Shown: one piece after another, positions 1-8,457 of the stretch
Layout of the letters: the number at the start of each line of letters is the position of its first letter
Numbering within the stretch: the first letter of the stretch is position 1
Assembly: GCA_934129885.1 (NCBI GenBank)
Contig: CAKOWU010000007.1
Span: 35,652 to 99,651, forward strand
Length of the DNA stretch: 64,000 nucleotides
From: an uncultured Bacilli bacterium
GTDB lineage: Bacteria; Bacillota_I; Bacilli_A; RF39; UBA660
Direction: 5' to 3'
Position numbers and translations under genes: made by a program
The notes under the pieces: model-generated
Told to the model about the DNA's origin: nothing
What the model saw: the letters and a program-made list of their open reading frames with translations, nothing else
Databases searched by the model: none

Positions 1-167
1 ACCTTAATTTAAGATTAACACCTATATTCTTTTTTGGAAATTGGGCGGACGCCGTAAGTATTCCACACATTAGTTCCATAAAGGTAACCTAAACTACCCA
101 GATAAAACATGCTAGCATAAAAGCCATAATGGAAAACGGACGGCGACAAATCGCACATAATTTTAGG
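1..167 (-). pseudogene. Degenerate C-terminal fragment of a surface protein
   Basis: Read on the minus strand from about position 158, this stretch encodes SPSVFHYGFYASMFY followed by YGTNVWNTYGVRP. That matches the C-terminal lectin-like domain of the protein at 380-3307 (SPSRFDHWQTSYGLF and HSWYGVRPVLNL). The bases coding for GVRP are nearly identical in both copies. An in-frame stop (168-170) lies just upstream, and the frame must shift after VRP to continue, so this is not an intact reading frame. It runs off the left edge of the window. I infer a decayed paralogue or a residual repeat module next to the intact gene. Confidence 0.7.
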
Positions 168-180
168 TTAATCCTTACTC

Positions 181-379
181 GGAAAATTTTTTTATTGCTA
201 TGAAGCAATATCCTATATCCAAGTTTTAAATTATGGGGGCATCCTTTTTATTTATCTTGCGGTCCCCCATGCCCATTATTTATTTATCACTCTCCACACA
301 TCATATTCATCGCGGGACAAAAATGATGAGTCATTTTTGTCCATCAATGTTCTGATTATATTTCATGAAATGTGGTTTC
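181..379. other. Intergenic stretch with three strong palindromes
   Basis: No coding potential was seen between the fragment and the surface-protein gene. It holds three hairpins. ATGGGGG at about 232 pairs with CCCCCAT at about 268. A 12-bp perfect stem runs from GGACAAAAATGA (about 314) to TCATTTTTGTCC. A short ATTGCT/AGCAAT stem lies near 195-210. None has a clear T-run on either side, so they are not obvious terminators. They could be repeat remnants or RNA-stabilising structures. Confidence 0.4.
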
Positions 380-393
380 TTACGAAACCACAT
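370..393 (-). terminator. Terminator-like hairpin at the end of the surface-protein gene
   Basis: A perfect 10-bp stem (ATGTGGTTTC / GAAACCACAT) with a 4-base loop spans the stop codon of the 380-3307 gene. The minus-strand T-run after it is short (TTTC), so termination strength is uncertain. Confidence 0.5.
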
Positions 394-3307
394 ATGGATC
401 TTCTTTCGTACCTGTTCCAGTAAATGTCAGATTATCAGTATTCAGATTGAGAACCGGGCGGACGCCGTACCATGAATGCATACTAAAGAAATCAATAGCA
501 CCAGATACACTTATGAAAAGCCCATAAGAGGTCTGCCAATGATCAAAGCGGGACGGCGACATGGTCCAATAGTTCGTACCACTGTATAGATAATAGAGGG
601 AGTTCATGGCTCCTGCCATTCCCCCTGCCATATTTACTTCATCGGCTGTAATTAAACCAATAGCCTTTGTCAAAGAGCCGTTACTGATGCTATACTCATC
701 ATCTGAATTACATAATAACGTTGGTCCCTTAGGTGAACCACCCCAATTCCAAAATCTTTCATAACCATAAATAGTAGGTGTTATTCCGTATCCTGTATTC
801 TTATAAGTACCAGACTGAAGTGTTGATATATTTTTATTATTACAATATGTCGTATTCTTTGAGAACTTATCTGTATAACTAGATAAATTACTATCATACC
901 AACTATCCAAATAAGTTTTTATAGTACTATTAGTTACTTTCGCAAATGCCCCTTCTTTCGAAGTAGAACCATAGCCTTTGCCACTTACTGTCATAGATGA
1001 AGAACTCACATATTTTTTTGTATAAAACAAACGCTGACATGAATTGTTTTTATTAGTATCGAAGCAAGTATAATACCCTACCTTATCAGTGGCTAATGTT
1101 CCACTAATTAAATCACCAGAAACCTTATAACTTTTAGTACTCTTATCGAACGTATAACTAGTTCCAAAATAATACTTTGATGTAGAAGATAAACCAGTAT
1201 AATTAAATGTTAAATCTCCACTATCAGTCTGTACAAAATTACTTTCGTCTCCATACATATACCCAACATAAGCATTATCATTAATATATGAATTAAAAGC
1301 CCTAGTACCGACCTGTCTATCACTAGTCGATTCTCCATTAGGATGTGCACTAGAGCCATCATATATCATTCTAACAGAGCCATCACCATTTACCCTTATT
1401 ATTCTCCAATATTTATTCGCAAACTTAACATAGTTACCACCAACAGAACCACGATAATAATAAGTATCCCCATCATTATCAGTACCTGCATACATGCCAA
1501 CATCTTTAGTATCATAACTTGCCATATTCTGTGTATAGTTATACTTAGTAAATGTATAAGTTTTAGTACCAGTAGTAGAATTAGTACTCGCACTTACACT
1601 AGATATCTTATACATAGTAGACGCTATAGTATTCCAATTTTGTCCAAGCGTATAATATGTAGTACTAGTATAATCAAGATTACCAGGTTCAACAGTACTA
1701 CCACCAGTTATTTGATACATACCAGTATTAGTATTAAACGTATAACCAGTACCTATATATACATCAGATAAAGTCGTTGACCAAGTTGATAAACTAGTCG
1801 CAGCCTTTTCACTATAACTTAATTTAGGCGAAGTACTTGTAAAACTTGGAGTACCTTTAGCCTTAATAGTACTTTTCGCAGACGTAATATCAGTATCCTT
1901 TGCCTCACTCGCAATAACACAATCCCCTAAATCAGTAATACCATTCTTTTCACAGTAACTTTTATGCTTTATAGCAGTCGTTCCCGCTTTAGTAGAAGAA
2001 GTATTTCCCGCCTTATCTTGAACATAAACATTAACTATATACTCACCCTCTGATAAAGACGTAAACGTATAATTAGCGTTTTCGCTAGAAGTATATGTCT
2101 GTCCACCATCTTTACTATAATAGTAAGTATTAAGGCCACTATCCTTATCAGAAGCATTTACCTCTACCGTCATAGTATCATCATCAGGAGTAACCGTTAC
2201 ACTATTTACCGTTGGATCAACGTTATCTACTAAATAACTATCCGAACACTGTTCAGTACTGTTACCAACTCTGTCAGTAGCCTTAAAACATAACTTTTGC
2301 TCACTACTACTTCCATCAAAAACATAATTAAAAGTATTATCATCCGATAAAGTAGCCTCTTTAGTAGGAGTACATGTTTCATCTGTAGTTACACAATATA
2401 AAAACGTTTTTATTTTATCATTATCTGTTACTGTATTTGTTAGGGTAACCGCCTTATTCCAATTATTATTACCTTGTATTATTTCTTTTTCTTCTATTTT
2501 TATGGTTGGTTTAGTAGTATCTATAGTTTTAGTAGTAGATGTTGATACTACAACATTACCATCTTTATCTTCAGCCTTAACATATATAGTATAGTTGGTA
2601 TTAGGAGTTAGATCAGTTAAAATATAGTTATCATTCATGCTGGTATACCATTTATCATTATCGTATGAATAATAATAATTTACAGCATCTGTAGCACTTA
2701 CTCTTACATTTATTCTATTTTCTTCTGGGGTTAAGGAAATACCTGCGATAGATAGGTTATCAATAGAGGGAGCATCTGCACCTGAAAATTCTGTTTTACT
2801 ACCTTCTTGGACAAAATTTAAATCGGCGGTTATATCAAAGGTTTTATTACCTACACTTGTAGTTACATTTTCATCATATGTGATAGTGACATAAAAGGTT
2901 TTACTATCACCTGATTTTAAAACATCACCAGAACTGATATCCTCTATTTTAGATTTTAGGATGCTGGAGTCATTCATATTTATTTTAATATAGTCTAAGG
3001 CAGCATTTAGTGTCCCTTCATTAGATACAGTAATGGCGTATTTAGCACTATCACCTGGAGACTTAAAATTTACATTCATAGATGCGTTAAGTTCACTAAA
3101 AGTGGCATCACTTTCTTCGGTAGCCATGCCAGTTAATTTTTCTAATTTTATATTTGTTATTACTACTTTCCATTTTGTAGAAATACTGCTGGTACCTTTA
3201 ATATCAAGTTGACTGCTAAAAGCAGAATAGCCTACTGCCATCAAAGTCATAATTCCAAGCATAAAAACAATTAGATAATTTTTCCTTATCATGTCTCTTC
3301 TTCTCAT
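380..3307 (-). CDS. Large secreted multidomain surface protein (adhesin-like)
   Basis: This 975-residue protein has a basic N-terminus, one hydrophobic segment (about 8-26) and then GYSAFSSQLDIKGT. The same N-terminal plan occurs in two other window proteins (37366-38382 and 53423-53719) and resembles TasA/camelysin-type exported proteins. Residues of about 30-170 form a beta-rich domain. Two or three Ig/FN3-like repeats follow, each with a DKDGN, DRVGN or DKAGN motif (about 180-450). The last 350 residues contain KYWRIIRVNGDGSV and end with NYWTMSPSRF and YGVRPVLNL, a C-type-lectin-like or FGE-like arrangement. There is no LPXTG or C-terminal anchor, so it may be held by the N-terminal segment. 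AGAGG lies 7 bases before the ATG. A promoter precedes it at 3390-3419. The specific ligand is unknown. Confidence 0.8.
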   Translation of the reverse strand: MRRRDMIRKNYLIVFMLGIMTLMAVGYSAFSSQLDIKGTSSISTKWKVVITNIKLEKLTGMATEESDATFSELNASMNVNFKSPGDSAKYAITVSNEGTLNAALDYIKINMNDSSILKSKIEDISSGDVLKSGDSKTFYVTITYDENVTTSVGNKTFDITADLNFVQEGSKTEFSGADAPSIDNLSIAGISLTPEENRINVRVSATDAVNYYYSYDNDKWYTSMNDNYILTDLTPNTNYTIYVKAEDKDGNVVVSTSTTKTIDTTKPTIKIEEKEIIQGNNNWNKAVTLTNTVTDNDKIKTFLYCVTTDETCTPTKEATLSDDNTFNYVFDGSSSEQKLCFKATDRVGNSTEQCSDSYLVDNVDPTVNSVTVTPDDDTMTVEVNASDKDSGLNTYYYSKDGGQTYTSSENANYTFTSLSEGEYIVNVYVQDKAGNTSSTKAGTTAIKHKSYCEKNGITDLGDCVIASEAKDTDITSAKSTIKAKGTPSFTSTSPKLSYSEKAATSLSTWSTTLSDVYIGTGYTFNTNTGMYQITGGSTVEPGNLDYTSTTYYTLGQNWNTIASTMYKISSVSASTNSTTGTKTYTFTKYNYTQNMASYDTKDVGMYAGTDNDGDTYYYRGSVGGNYVKFANKYWRIIRVNGDGSVRMIYDGSSAHPNGESTSDRQVGTRAFNSYINDNAYVGYMYGDESNFVQTDSGDLTFNYTGLSSTSKYYFGTSYTFDKSTKSYKVSGDLISGTLATDKVGYYTCFDTNKNNSCQRLFYTKKYVSSSSMTVSGKGYGSTSKEGAFAKVTNSTIKTYLDSWYDSNLSSYTDKFSKNTTYCNNKNISTLQSGTYKNTGYGITPTIYGYERFWNWGGSPKGPTLLCNSDDEYSISNGSLTKAIGLITADEVNMAGGMAGAMNSLYYLYSGTNYWTMSPSRFDHWQTSYGLFISVSGAIDFFSMHSWYGVRPVLNLNTDNLTFTGTGTKEDPYVVS

Positions 3308-3325
3308 ATACTATACCTCTTTCAC

Positions 3326-3342
3326 GCATATTTTTAATATGC
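3326..3342 (-). promoter_or_regulatory. 5'-UTR palindrome of the surface-protein gene
   Basis: A 7-bp inverted repeat GCATATT / AATATGC with a 3-base centre lies between the promoter (3390-3419) and the start codon (3307). It could be an operator or an mRNA 5' hairpin. The sequence cannot decide. Confidence 0.35.
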
Positions 3343-3389
3343 AAATGTTCTCTACCATCTTCCTACAATATACTTATACTTATGCTAAA

Positions 3390-3419
3390 ATTATAATATG
3401 TAACGCCAAATCTTGTCAA
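3390..3419 (-). promoter_or_regulatory. Sigma-A promoter of the surface-protein gene
   Basis: On the minus strand TTGACA (3414-3419) is followed after 18 bases by TATAAT (3390-3395), both perfect consensus boxes. It points at the surface-protein gene starting at 3307. Confidence 0.75.
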
Positions 3420-3457
3420 GATACTTATGGATAGAACACACAAAATAAAAAAAGTTT

Positions 3458-3490
3458 AAAAAAACATTAGATTCTATTTCTAATGTTTTT
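3458..3490. terminator. Bidirectional terminator between the pseudogene and the surface-protein promoter
   Basis: AAAACATTAGA (3461-3471) pairs with TCTAATGTTTT (3479-3489). T-runs follow on both strands. It would stop minus-strand transcription coming through pgsA and the broken integrase-like gene. Confidence 0.7.
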
Positions 3491-3513
3491 GCTTTACACT
3501 ATCATATCCTTTA

Positions 3514-3929
3514 CTAGAACAAGTCATAATATATCTCTTCATTATACTTATCTACTCGTTTTAGCATTTCATCCATATTATCTTTAATATATCTACACAT
3601 TTCTTTATAATTTTCTACACTTATGTAATTACTTTCACTCATATATTGATAAAACTTCTTTACACTAGAAGTTGTTTTTTTTAATGAGTTTCTTGATGAT
3701 CATAGACACTTTTCTATAAACCATCCACCTAAAAACGAAGCAACTTCAAAAACTCCATCTTCCGCTTTTGTAACGTCATAATAAGTTAAATAATCATTAA
3801 TAAACAATCTAGCATTACCTACATGCTTTCTTACAGTCTTATTAGATAAATCTTTTTCCTCTAACCATTTTTGAAAGCCCTTTAAATATTTCTCATTTCT
3901 TTTTATGTTTTTTTCCGCTTCTACTTCAT
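3514..3929 (-). pseudogene. Broken integrase-N-terminal-like (core-binding fold) gene
   Basis: The minus strand encodes one continuous similarity from EAEKNIKRNEKYLKGFQKWL through KTVRKHVGNARLFINDYL to EEIYYDLF and a stop. It looks like the small Firmicutes proteins built from a tyrosine-recombinase SAM-like core-binding domain without the catalytic domain (family assignment from memory). Two lesions break it. A TGA (3710-3712) sits where LW-SS would be expected, so probably Trp changed to stop. At the 5' end an ATG with good Shine-Dalgarno (AGAGGG, ATG 3927-3929) is one base out of frame with the rest. It lies directly downstream of pgsA and shares its terminator at 3458-3490. Confidence 0.7.
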
Positions 3930-3951
3930 AATCCCTCTTTTAATCACGGCC

Positions 3952-4545
3952 TTACTTTTCCTTAAAAAATTCTCTATTAACACTATAATACTGTATCCCT
4001 GAAATAACTGACAAAGTAGTTGCAAGTATTAGCAGAAAGTCCGATATCCTTAAATTCAAAAGTTCAAATGGCATATTATAAAATAACGTCAAAACAAGAC
4101 CAACCATCATTGAAGCAGTTTTCACTTTACCTAGCATCCCAGCTGGTATGACTTTTCCATTTTTGCTGGCAACCATTCTTATAGAATCTACAAAAGTATC
4201 ACGCATAATGATTATCACTGGTATTATTGGGTGAATAAAACCTTGCGCTGATAATATTACTAGTACAGCATTCACAAGTATTTTATCAGCTACAGCATCC
4301 ATAAACTTTCCAAAATCAGTTACTAAATTATACTTTCTTGCAATATATCCATCTATAAAATCAGTTAAAGACGCAATGATAAATAAAACACCCGCAACTA
4401 AGTACCTAACATCTATCACTATTGTTTCATTCACAAATATTTGTGCTATATCAATTCCCATCGCCGAAAACGGAAATAAGAGTATTACTACTATTATTAA
4501 TGTTAATATTATTCTAAATATTGTTAATTTATTTGGTGTATTCAT
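3952..4545 (-). CDS. pgsA: CDP-diacylglycerol-glycerol-3-phosphate 3-phosphatidyltransferase
   Basis: This integral membrane enzyme makes phosphatidylglycerol-phosphate from CDP-diacylglycerol and glycerol-3-phosphate, the committed step to PG and cardiolipin. The CDP-alcohol phosphotransferase signature DG-x2-AR-x8-G-x3-D-x3-D is complete in DGYIARKYNLVTDFGKFMDA (about residues 64-83). Several hydrophobic segments flank it, and 197 residues is a normal length. It follows a RodZ-like gene, as in Bacillus (ymfM-pgsA). No Shine-Dalgarno is visible before the ATG. A TATA-rich stretch about 20 bases upstream could make the message nearly leaderless. Confidence 0.93.
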   Translation of the reverse strand: MNTPNKLTIFRIILTLIIVVILLFPFSAMGIDIAQIFVNETIVIDVRYLVAGVLFIIASLTDFIDGYIARKYNLVTDFGKFMDAVADKILVNAVLVILSAQGFIHPIIPVIIIMRDTFVDSIRMVASKNGKVIPAGMLGKVKTASMMVGLVLTLFYNMPFELLNLRISDFLLILATTLSVISGIQYYSVNREFFKEK

Positions 4546-4643
4546 TTTTAATTTTTATGATATATAACAGTTAGATACAAGAGAGATTTTGTATTTTACT
4601 TCTTTCTATTATACATCATTTATCCTTTATTATATTTCTCTCA

Positions 4644-5111
4644 TTATTTACTTTCAGTAATTATTGTTCCTTCTTTAAAGTCATCATCATCAGTATTTAA
4701 AGTTATTACTAAATATAAAGTGACTATTATTAAAGCTGCGATTAGCCCATATACAACAAAAGGTATTATCCTCATATTCGAATTTCGCTCTATAGTATAT
4801 GGTGACTTTATTACCTTTTTTGGTTTCTTCTTCTTCCTTGCTTGTTTTATGTCATCTAAGGATAACTTGGAAGTATAATCAAAAAGGTATTCATTAAATT
4901 CATCAACCAGATCCTCTTTATTTAGACCTAGATATTTAGCGTAATCTCTAATAAAATATTTTAAATAAAAAATATCATCAAAGGCTTCTTTATTACCAGC
5001 TTCAATATTCTCTATTTGAGAAGGCCTAATTTTTAAATCCTCACTTGCTTCTTCTATCGATATTCCCATGCTTTCACGGGCTTCTTTTAATTGTTTACCT
5101 ATTTCTTTCAT
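4644..5111 (-). CDS. RodZ-like cytoskeletal membrane protein
   Basis: Residues 1-70 form the HTH_25 domain typical of RodZ/YmfM (KQLKEARESMGISIEEASED, then IRPSQIENIEAG). A basic linker (KKKKPKK) leads to one transmembrane helix (about 115-138) and a short acidic tail. RodZ links MreB to the cell envelope in rod-shaped bacteria. This version, 155 residues, lacks most of the usual extracytoplasmic domain. The position directly before pgsA is conserved in Bacilli. No mreB is in the window. Confidence 0.8.
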   Translation of the reverse strand: MKEIGKQLKEARESMGISIEEASEDLKIRPSQIENIEAGNKEAFDDIFYLKYFIRDYAKYLGLNKEDLVDEFNEYLFDYTSKLSLDDIKQARKKKKPKKVIKSPYTIERNSNMRIIPFVVYGLIAALIIVTLYLVITLNTDDDDFKEGTIITESK

Positions 5112-5130
5112 TTAATCACTTTCCTATTAT

Positions 5131-5490
5131 ATAAAAAAAATAATATTTTATAAGCCATATTCTGTTCCTCTTACGAGGCGACAAACATTTATCTATTAGT
5201 TTCCTAATCCCAGCCAGAATTCATTTCTTCCTTTTGAGTTCCCCTACCATAATTTGGGTTGCTTGCTTGCGGAGTTTACCACGTTTCACCTTTTTGTTTC
5301 CAAAAAATTCGTCACTGCGGCACTTTATGTTCTAGACCATGGATAATCTTTAGGTCATCAAACGTCGTTAGCCAAAGGCTACCTCAGGTTATCTTTTTCC
5401 TGAGCACAATCACTACGACCATCGCAGGTTCGTGCAAGTATGGACTTTCCTCTACATTACAAAGAATGCAGCGTTTGTCAAAATATTATT
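5131..5490 (-). ncRNA. rnpB: RNase P RNA, type B
   Basis: The minus strand contains the hallmark type B segments: GTAGAGGAAAGTCCATACTT near the 5' end, TGGTAAACTCCGCAAGCAA, AACCCAAATTATGGTAGGGG, and GAATATGGCTTATA near the 3' end. The ends pair through an 11-bp P1 helix (AATAATATTTT with AAAATATTATT). A T-run follows the 3' side near 5131. This is the catalytic RNA that trims tRNA 5' ends. It lies directly downstream of gpsB and its first few bases overlap the gpsB stop codon, a neighbourhood conserved in Bacilli. End positions are accurate to a few bases. Confidence 0.93.
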
Positions 5491-5812
5491 TTTCTCCATA
5501 TATTATTTTTTCAAGATTAGATATTCTTCTTAGTAAATCAGCATTATTTACATCCCCAATGTTACTAGAATCCCTAAGAATTTCTATTTTTGAACGCAGA
5601 TTTCTTATTTCCTGTTTTAGGTGCATATTTTCTTCAACTAATTCTTTTCTATCTCTTTCATACTCTCTTAACATAGAAAATAGTTCTTCATAATCACTGA
5701 TAATAGTATCTAGAAACTTATCTACTTCTTGAGGCCTGTATCCTCTTGTATCTATCTTAAATTCTTTTTCTAGGATATCTTTTGGTGTAAGTGCAATTCT
5801 TTCTTGGTACAT
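5486..5812 (-). CDS. gpsB: Cell-division protein GpsB (DivIVA family)
   Basis: This 108-residue DivIVA-domain protein couples septum and side-wall synthesis, chiefly by docking penicillin-binding proteins. The N-terminal membrane-binding domain shows LTPKDILEKEFK and GYRPQEVDKFLD, followed by a coiled coil (about 45-75) and a short C-terminal segment. I start it at the ATG of MYQERIALTP because GGGAGAGGG lies at proper distance. An upstream in-frame start gives an unrelated 20-residue tail. The promoter is at 5838-5866. rnpB begins at its stop codon. Confidence 0.92.
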   Translation of the reverse strand: MYQERIALTPKDILEKEFKIDTRGYRPQEVDKFLDTIISDYEELFSMLREYERDRKELVEENMHLKQEIRNLRSKIEILRDSSNIGDVNNADLLRRISNLEKIIYGEK

Positions 5813-5837
5813 GTTCGCACCCTCTCCCTTGTATAAC

Positions 5838-5866
5838 ATTTTAAAATAAATTGTACACTTTGTCAA
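5838..5866 (-). promoter_or_regulatory. gpsB promoter
   Basis: TTGACA (5861-5866) and TAAAAT (5838-5843) are separated by 17 bases on the minus strand, just upstream of the gpsB ribosome site. Confidence 0.7.
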
Positions 5867-6101
5867 CCACATGTCATAAGAAAATTCACGCTATTTCTTA
5901 AGTTTTTTAGACTACACTAGACTCAAAAACATATAACTCATATAAAAATACGCTATATAAAGTAATCTTTATCCATTATTTTAAAAATTTCATATATAAT
6001 ATGTTTTATTCTTATTTATAAGAGCAATATTCTGATATTTTTAATAATTGACTTTTCATATTTATAATTAAAAAATATTCTTATCACTATACACTTATGA
6101 A

Positions 6102-6130
6102 TTTACATCTTGCTTTATACATGATACAAT
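6102..6130 (+). promoter_or_regulatory. Promoter of the acyltransferase operon
   Basis: TTTACA (6102-6107), a 17-base spacer and TACAAT (6125-6130) stand just before the ribosome site of the first acyltransferase. Confidence 0.6.
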
Positions 6131-6146
6131 TAATTTAGGTGATGAT

Positions 6147-6722
6147 ATGGATGATTCCTTATATAAAATGTTAAGACCTATTTTAACAGGCTGGTTCAAA
6201 CTGTTTTTTAGACCTACTATTACAGGAAAAGAAAATATTCCAACATCTGGCAGAATAGTTTTAGCGGGTACACATACAAGCATCTTAGACCCTGTTTTTA
6301 TCCTTGCCTGTAATAAAAGAGTAATTCATTTTCTAGCAAAAGACGAACTTATAAATGGGCCACTAGGCTTTGCCTTTAAAAAGATGGGAATTATTCCCGT
6401 TAATAGAAAAGAAAAAGATGTAACCGCTATGCCCTCTTCTATTAAAATTTTAAATAATGACGAGGTGGTTGGAATATTCCCAGAAGGAACAATTAATAAA
6501 ACAGATGATATTACCATGAGATTTAAAACAGGTGCCATAAGAATGGCTTATGAAACAAATAGTGAGATTGTTCCTTTCGCCATTACTGGCAAATACAAAA
6601 TATTTAGAAAGTCTGTTAAAATTATTTACGGAAAGCCTTATAAGGTTCATTCTAACGATTTTAGAAAAGAAACTGATATACTTAGAAGTAAAGTTAATAA
6701 ACTTATTATAGGGGGCGAATGA
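6147..6722 (+). CDS. 1-acyl-sn-glycerol-3-phosphate acyltransferase family protein (PlsC-like)
   Basis: This 191-residue PlsC/LPLAT-family enzyme transfers an acyl chain to a lysophospholipid or related acceptor at the membrane. The catalytic H-x4-D is in GTHTSILDP (about residue 45) and the substrate-binding FPEGT is at about 112. A hydrophobic patch near the N-terminus suits interfacial binding. AGGTGAT precedes the ATG. It is the first of three tightly packed genes: its stop is one base from the start of an acyl-CoA synthetase, and a second PlsC-like gene follows. The trio suggests one pathway for activating and esterifying fatty acids. Confidence 0.88.
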   Translation: MDDSLYKMLRPILTGWFKLFFRPTITGKENIPTSGRIVLAGTHTSILDPVFILACNKRVIHFLAKDELINGPLGFAFKKMGIIPVNRKEKDVTAMPSSIKILNNDEVVGIFPEGTINKTDDITMRFKTGAIRMAYETNSEIVPFAITGKYKIFRKSVKIIYGKPYKVHSNDFRKETDILRSKVNKLIIGGE

Positions 6723-6723
6723 T

Positions 6724-8457
6724 ATGGATACAATTAATAAAATTAAAAGATTAAAAAAGCCTAAAGCACCATGGCAAAAATATTATAAAAAAAATGAACG
6801 AGATATCAAAATCCAAAATAAAACTATTTATGAATATTTTGAACAGTCCGCTTTAAAATTTTATGATTTAACAGCAATTGAATACTTTGGCAAAAAAATT
6901 AGCTACTCTAACTTACTTAAAATGGTTAATAATACAGCAGTATCTTTCAAAAACTATGGAATAGGTACAAATGACGTAGTTACTATATGTAGTGCAAATA
7001 CTCCAGAAGCCATAATTTGTTTTTACGCAATTAATAAAATAGGTGCAATTGCGAATATGATACATCCTCTATCAGCTGAAGAAGAAATTAAAAACTATTT
7101 AATAAATAACCACACAAAGATGTTAGTGGCAATTGACGTTTGCTTTGCAAAAATCAATAACATAATAGACTTCACCAAAGTAGAAAAAACAGTTATTATC
7201 TCAGCCAAAGATTCTATGCCTTTACATTTAAAAGCTGGGTACTCGCTTACTAAAGGACGCAAAATAAAAGGCCCAAACAATAAAGATAACCATTATATAC
7301 TCTGGAAAAATTTTTATAAAAAATATAAAGAAAACATTCCCACAAACAAAAGAGGTATGGATGCCCCAGCCGTTATGTTACATAGTGGCGGAACAACAGG
7401 CACTCCTAAAGGTATTATTTTAAGTAATAAAAACCTTAATGCTCTAACAGAACAAGCAAAATTTATTTTTAAAAATGTTTCGCCTGGGGATGCTGTACTT
7501 ACTATTTTACCCCTTTTCCATGGATTTGGTTTAGGCGTTTGTACCAATACACCTTTATGTTTTGGTGCAAAAGTTATTTTAGTACCACAATTTGACTCTA
7601 GAAAATTTGACATACTTATTAATAAAACAAAACCTAATCTAATTATGGGTGTACCAACACTCTACGAGGCTTTAGTAAATTCACATAATGTCAAAAACTT
7701 AGATTTATCATATTTAAAATATGTTATTTCAGGCGGAGATACCCTTTCCGCTGGATTAAATAATAGAATTAACAAATTCTTAAAAGATCACGGCTCAAAC
7801 GAAGTAGTATGCCAAGGATACGGAATGACCGAAGCACTTGCGGCAGTTGCACTAGCTTTTGGAGGTACCAATAAAGAAGGTAGTATTGGTATCCCATTCC
7901 CTGGTAATTATTTTAAAATTGTAAATCCTGATACAGGTGAAACATTAAAGCCTTACGAAGACGGCGAAATATGCATATGTGGTCCAACTGTAATGATGGG
8001 TTATTTAGACAATGAAGTCGCAACTAATGAAATCTTAAGAATTCATGATGATGGGCATCTATGGTTACACACTGGAGATATTGGCTGCATGGATAAAAAT
8101 GGAATTTTCTATTATAAACAAAGACTTAAAAGAATGATAATCTCTTCTGGATATAATGTATACCCTAGTTATATTGAAAATATTATACTCCAGCACCCCG
8201 CAGTACTTAGTTGTACAGTTATCGGTATTCCCCATTCTTATAAAGTTGAAGTACCTAAAGCATTTATTGTACTAAAAAATGATTATATAGGCCTTAATCC
8301 TAAAGGAAGCATTAAGAGATTTTGCGAAAAACACCTATCTAAACATTCTATTCCTTATGAATTTGAATTTAGAAAAAGTTTACCTAAAACTTTAATTGGT
8401 AAAATTGATTACAGAAAATTAATGGAAGAGGAGAAAAAGAAGCATCATGATGTATAA
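6724..8457 (+). CDS. AMP-forming acyl-CoA/acyl-ACP synthetase
   Basis: This 577-residue ANL-superfamily adenylating enzyme activates a carboxylic acid, probably a fatty acid, with ATP and joins it to a thiol carrier. Visible motifs in order are the P-loop HSGGTTGTPKG (about 219), the A5 motif GYGMTE (about 361), HTGDIG (about 454), the hinge region KRMIISSGYNVYPS and the C-terminal catalytic lysine in LIGKIDYR. It lies between two PlsC-like acyltransferases and overlaps the second by 11 bases, so the activated acyl group is plausibly passed to them. Substrate chain length cannot be read from sequence. Confidence 0.9.
   Translation: MDTINKIKRLKKPKAPWQKYYKKNERDIKIQNKTIYEYFEQSALKFYDLTAIEYFGKKISYSNLLKMVNNTAVSFKNYGIGTNDVVTICSANTPEAIICFYAINKIGAIANMIHPLSAEEEIKNYLINNHTKMLVAIDVCFAKINNIIDFTKVEKTVIISAKDSMPLHLKAGYSLTKGRKIKGPNNKDNHYILWKNFYKKYKENIPTNKRGMDAPAVMLHSGGTTGTPKGIILSNKNLNALTEQAKFIFKNVSPGDAVLTILPLFHGFGLGVCTNTPLCFGAKVILVPQFDSRKFDILINKTKPNLIMGVPTLYEALVNSHNVKNLDLSYLKYVISGGDTLSAGLNNRINKFLKDHGSNEVVCQGYGMTEALAAVALAFGGTNKEGSIGIPFPGNYFKIVNPDTGETLKPYEDGEICICGPTVMMGYLDNEVATNEILRIHDDGHLWLHTGDIGCMDKNGIFYYKQRLKRMIISSGYNVYPSYIENIILQHPAVLSCTVIGIPHSYKVEVPKAFIVLKNDYIGLNPKGSIKRFCEKHLSKHSIPYEFEFRKSLPKTLIGKIDYRKLMEEEKKKHHDV

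Larger units (their letters stand above)
5813..6146. other. Divergent intergenic region gpsB / lipid operon
   Basis: This is 334 bases of AT-rich sequence. It holds the minus-strand gpsB promoter near its left end and the plus-strand lipid-operon promoter at its right end. I see no gene, hairpin of note or RNA in the rest. Confidence 0.6.

Noticed and set aside
1343..1771. Plus-strand ORFs within the surface-protein gene
   Set aside because: Composition is typical of the reverse strand of Thr/Ser-rich codons, and there is no ribosome site. It is a shadow of the real gene.
3338..3346. Fourth toxin locus suggested by TTTTTAATATGCAAATG
   Set aside because: No hydrophobic short ORF, mirrored 5' end or antisense terminator accompanies it. 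It is part of a small palindrome in the surface-gene leader.
3710..3712. TGA read as Trp (mycoplasma-type code)
   Set aside because: TGA ends several intact genes (for example 6720-6722 and the toxin ORF at 39383-39385) and an RF2 gene with normal TGA frameshift control is present, so TGA is a stop here.
5259..5480. Plus-strand ORF across rnpB
   Set aside because: It is the complement of RNase P RNA with no ribosome site or protein similarity.
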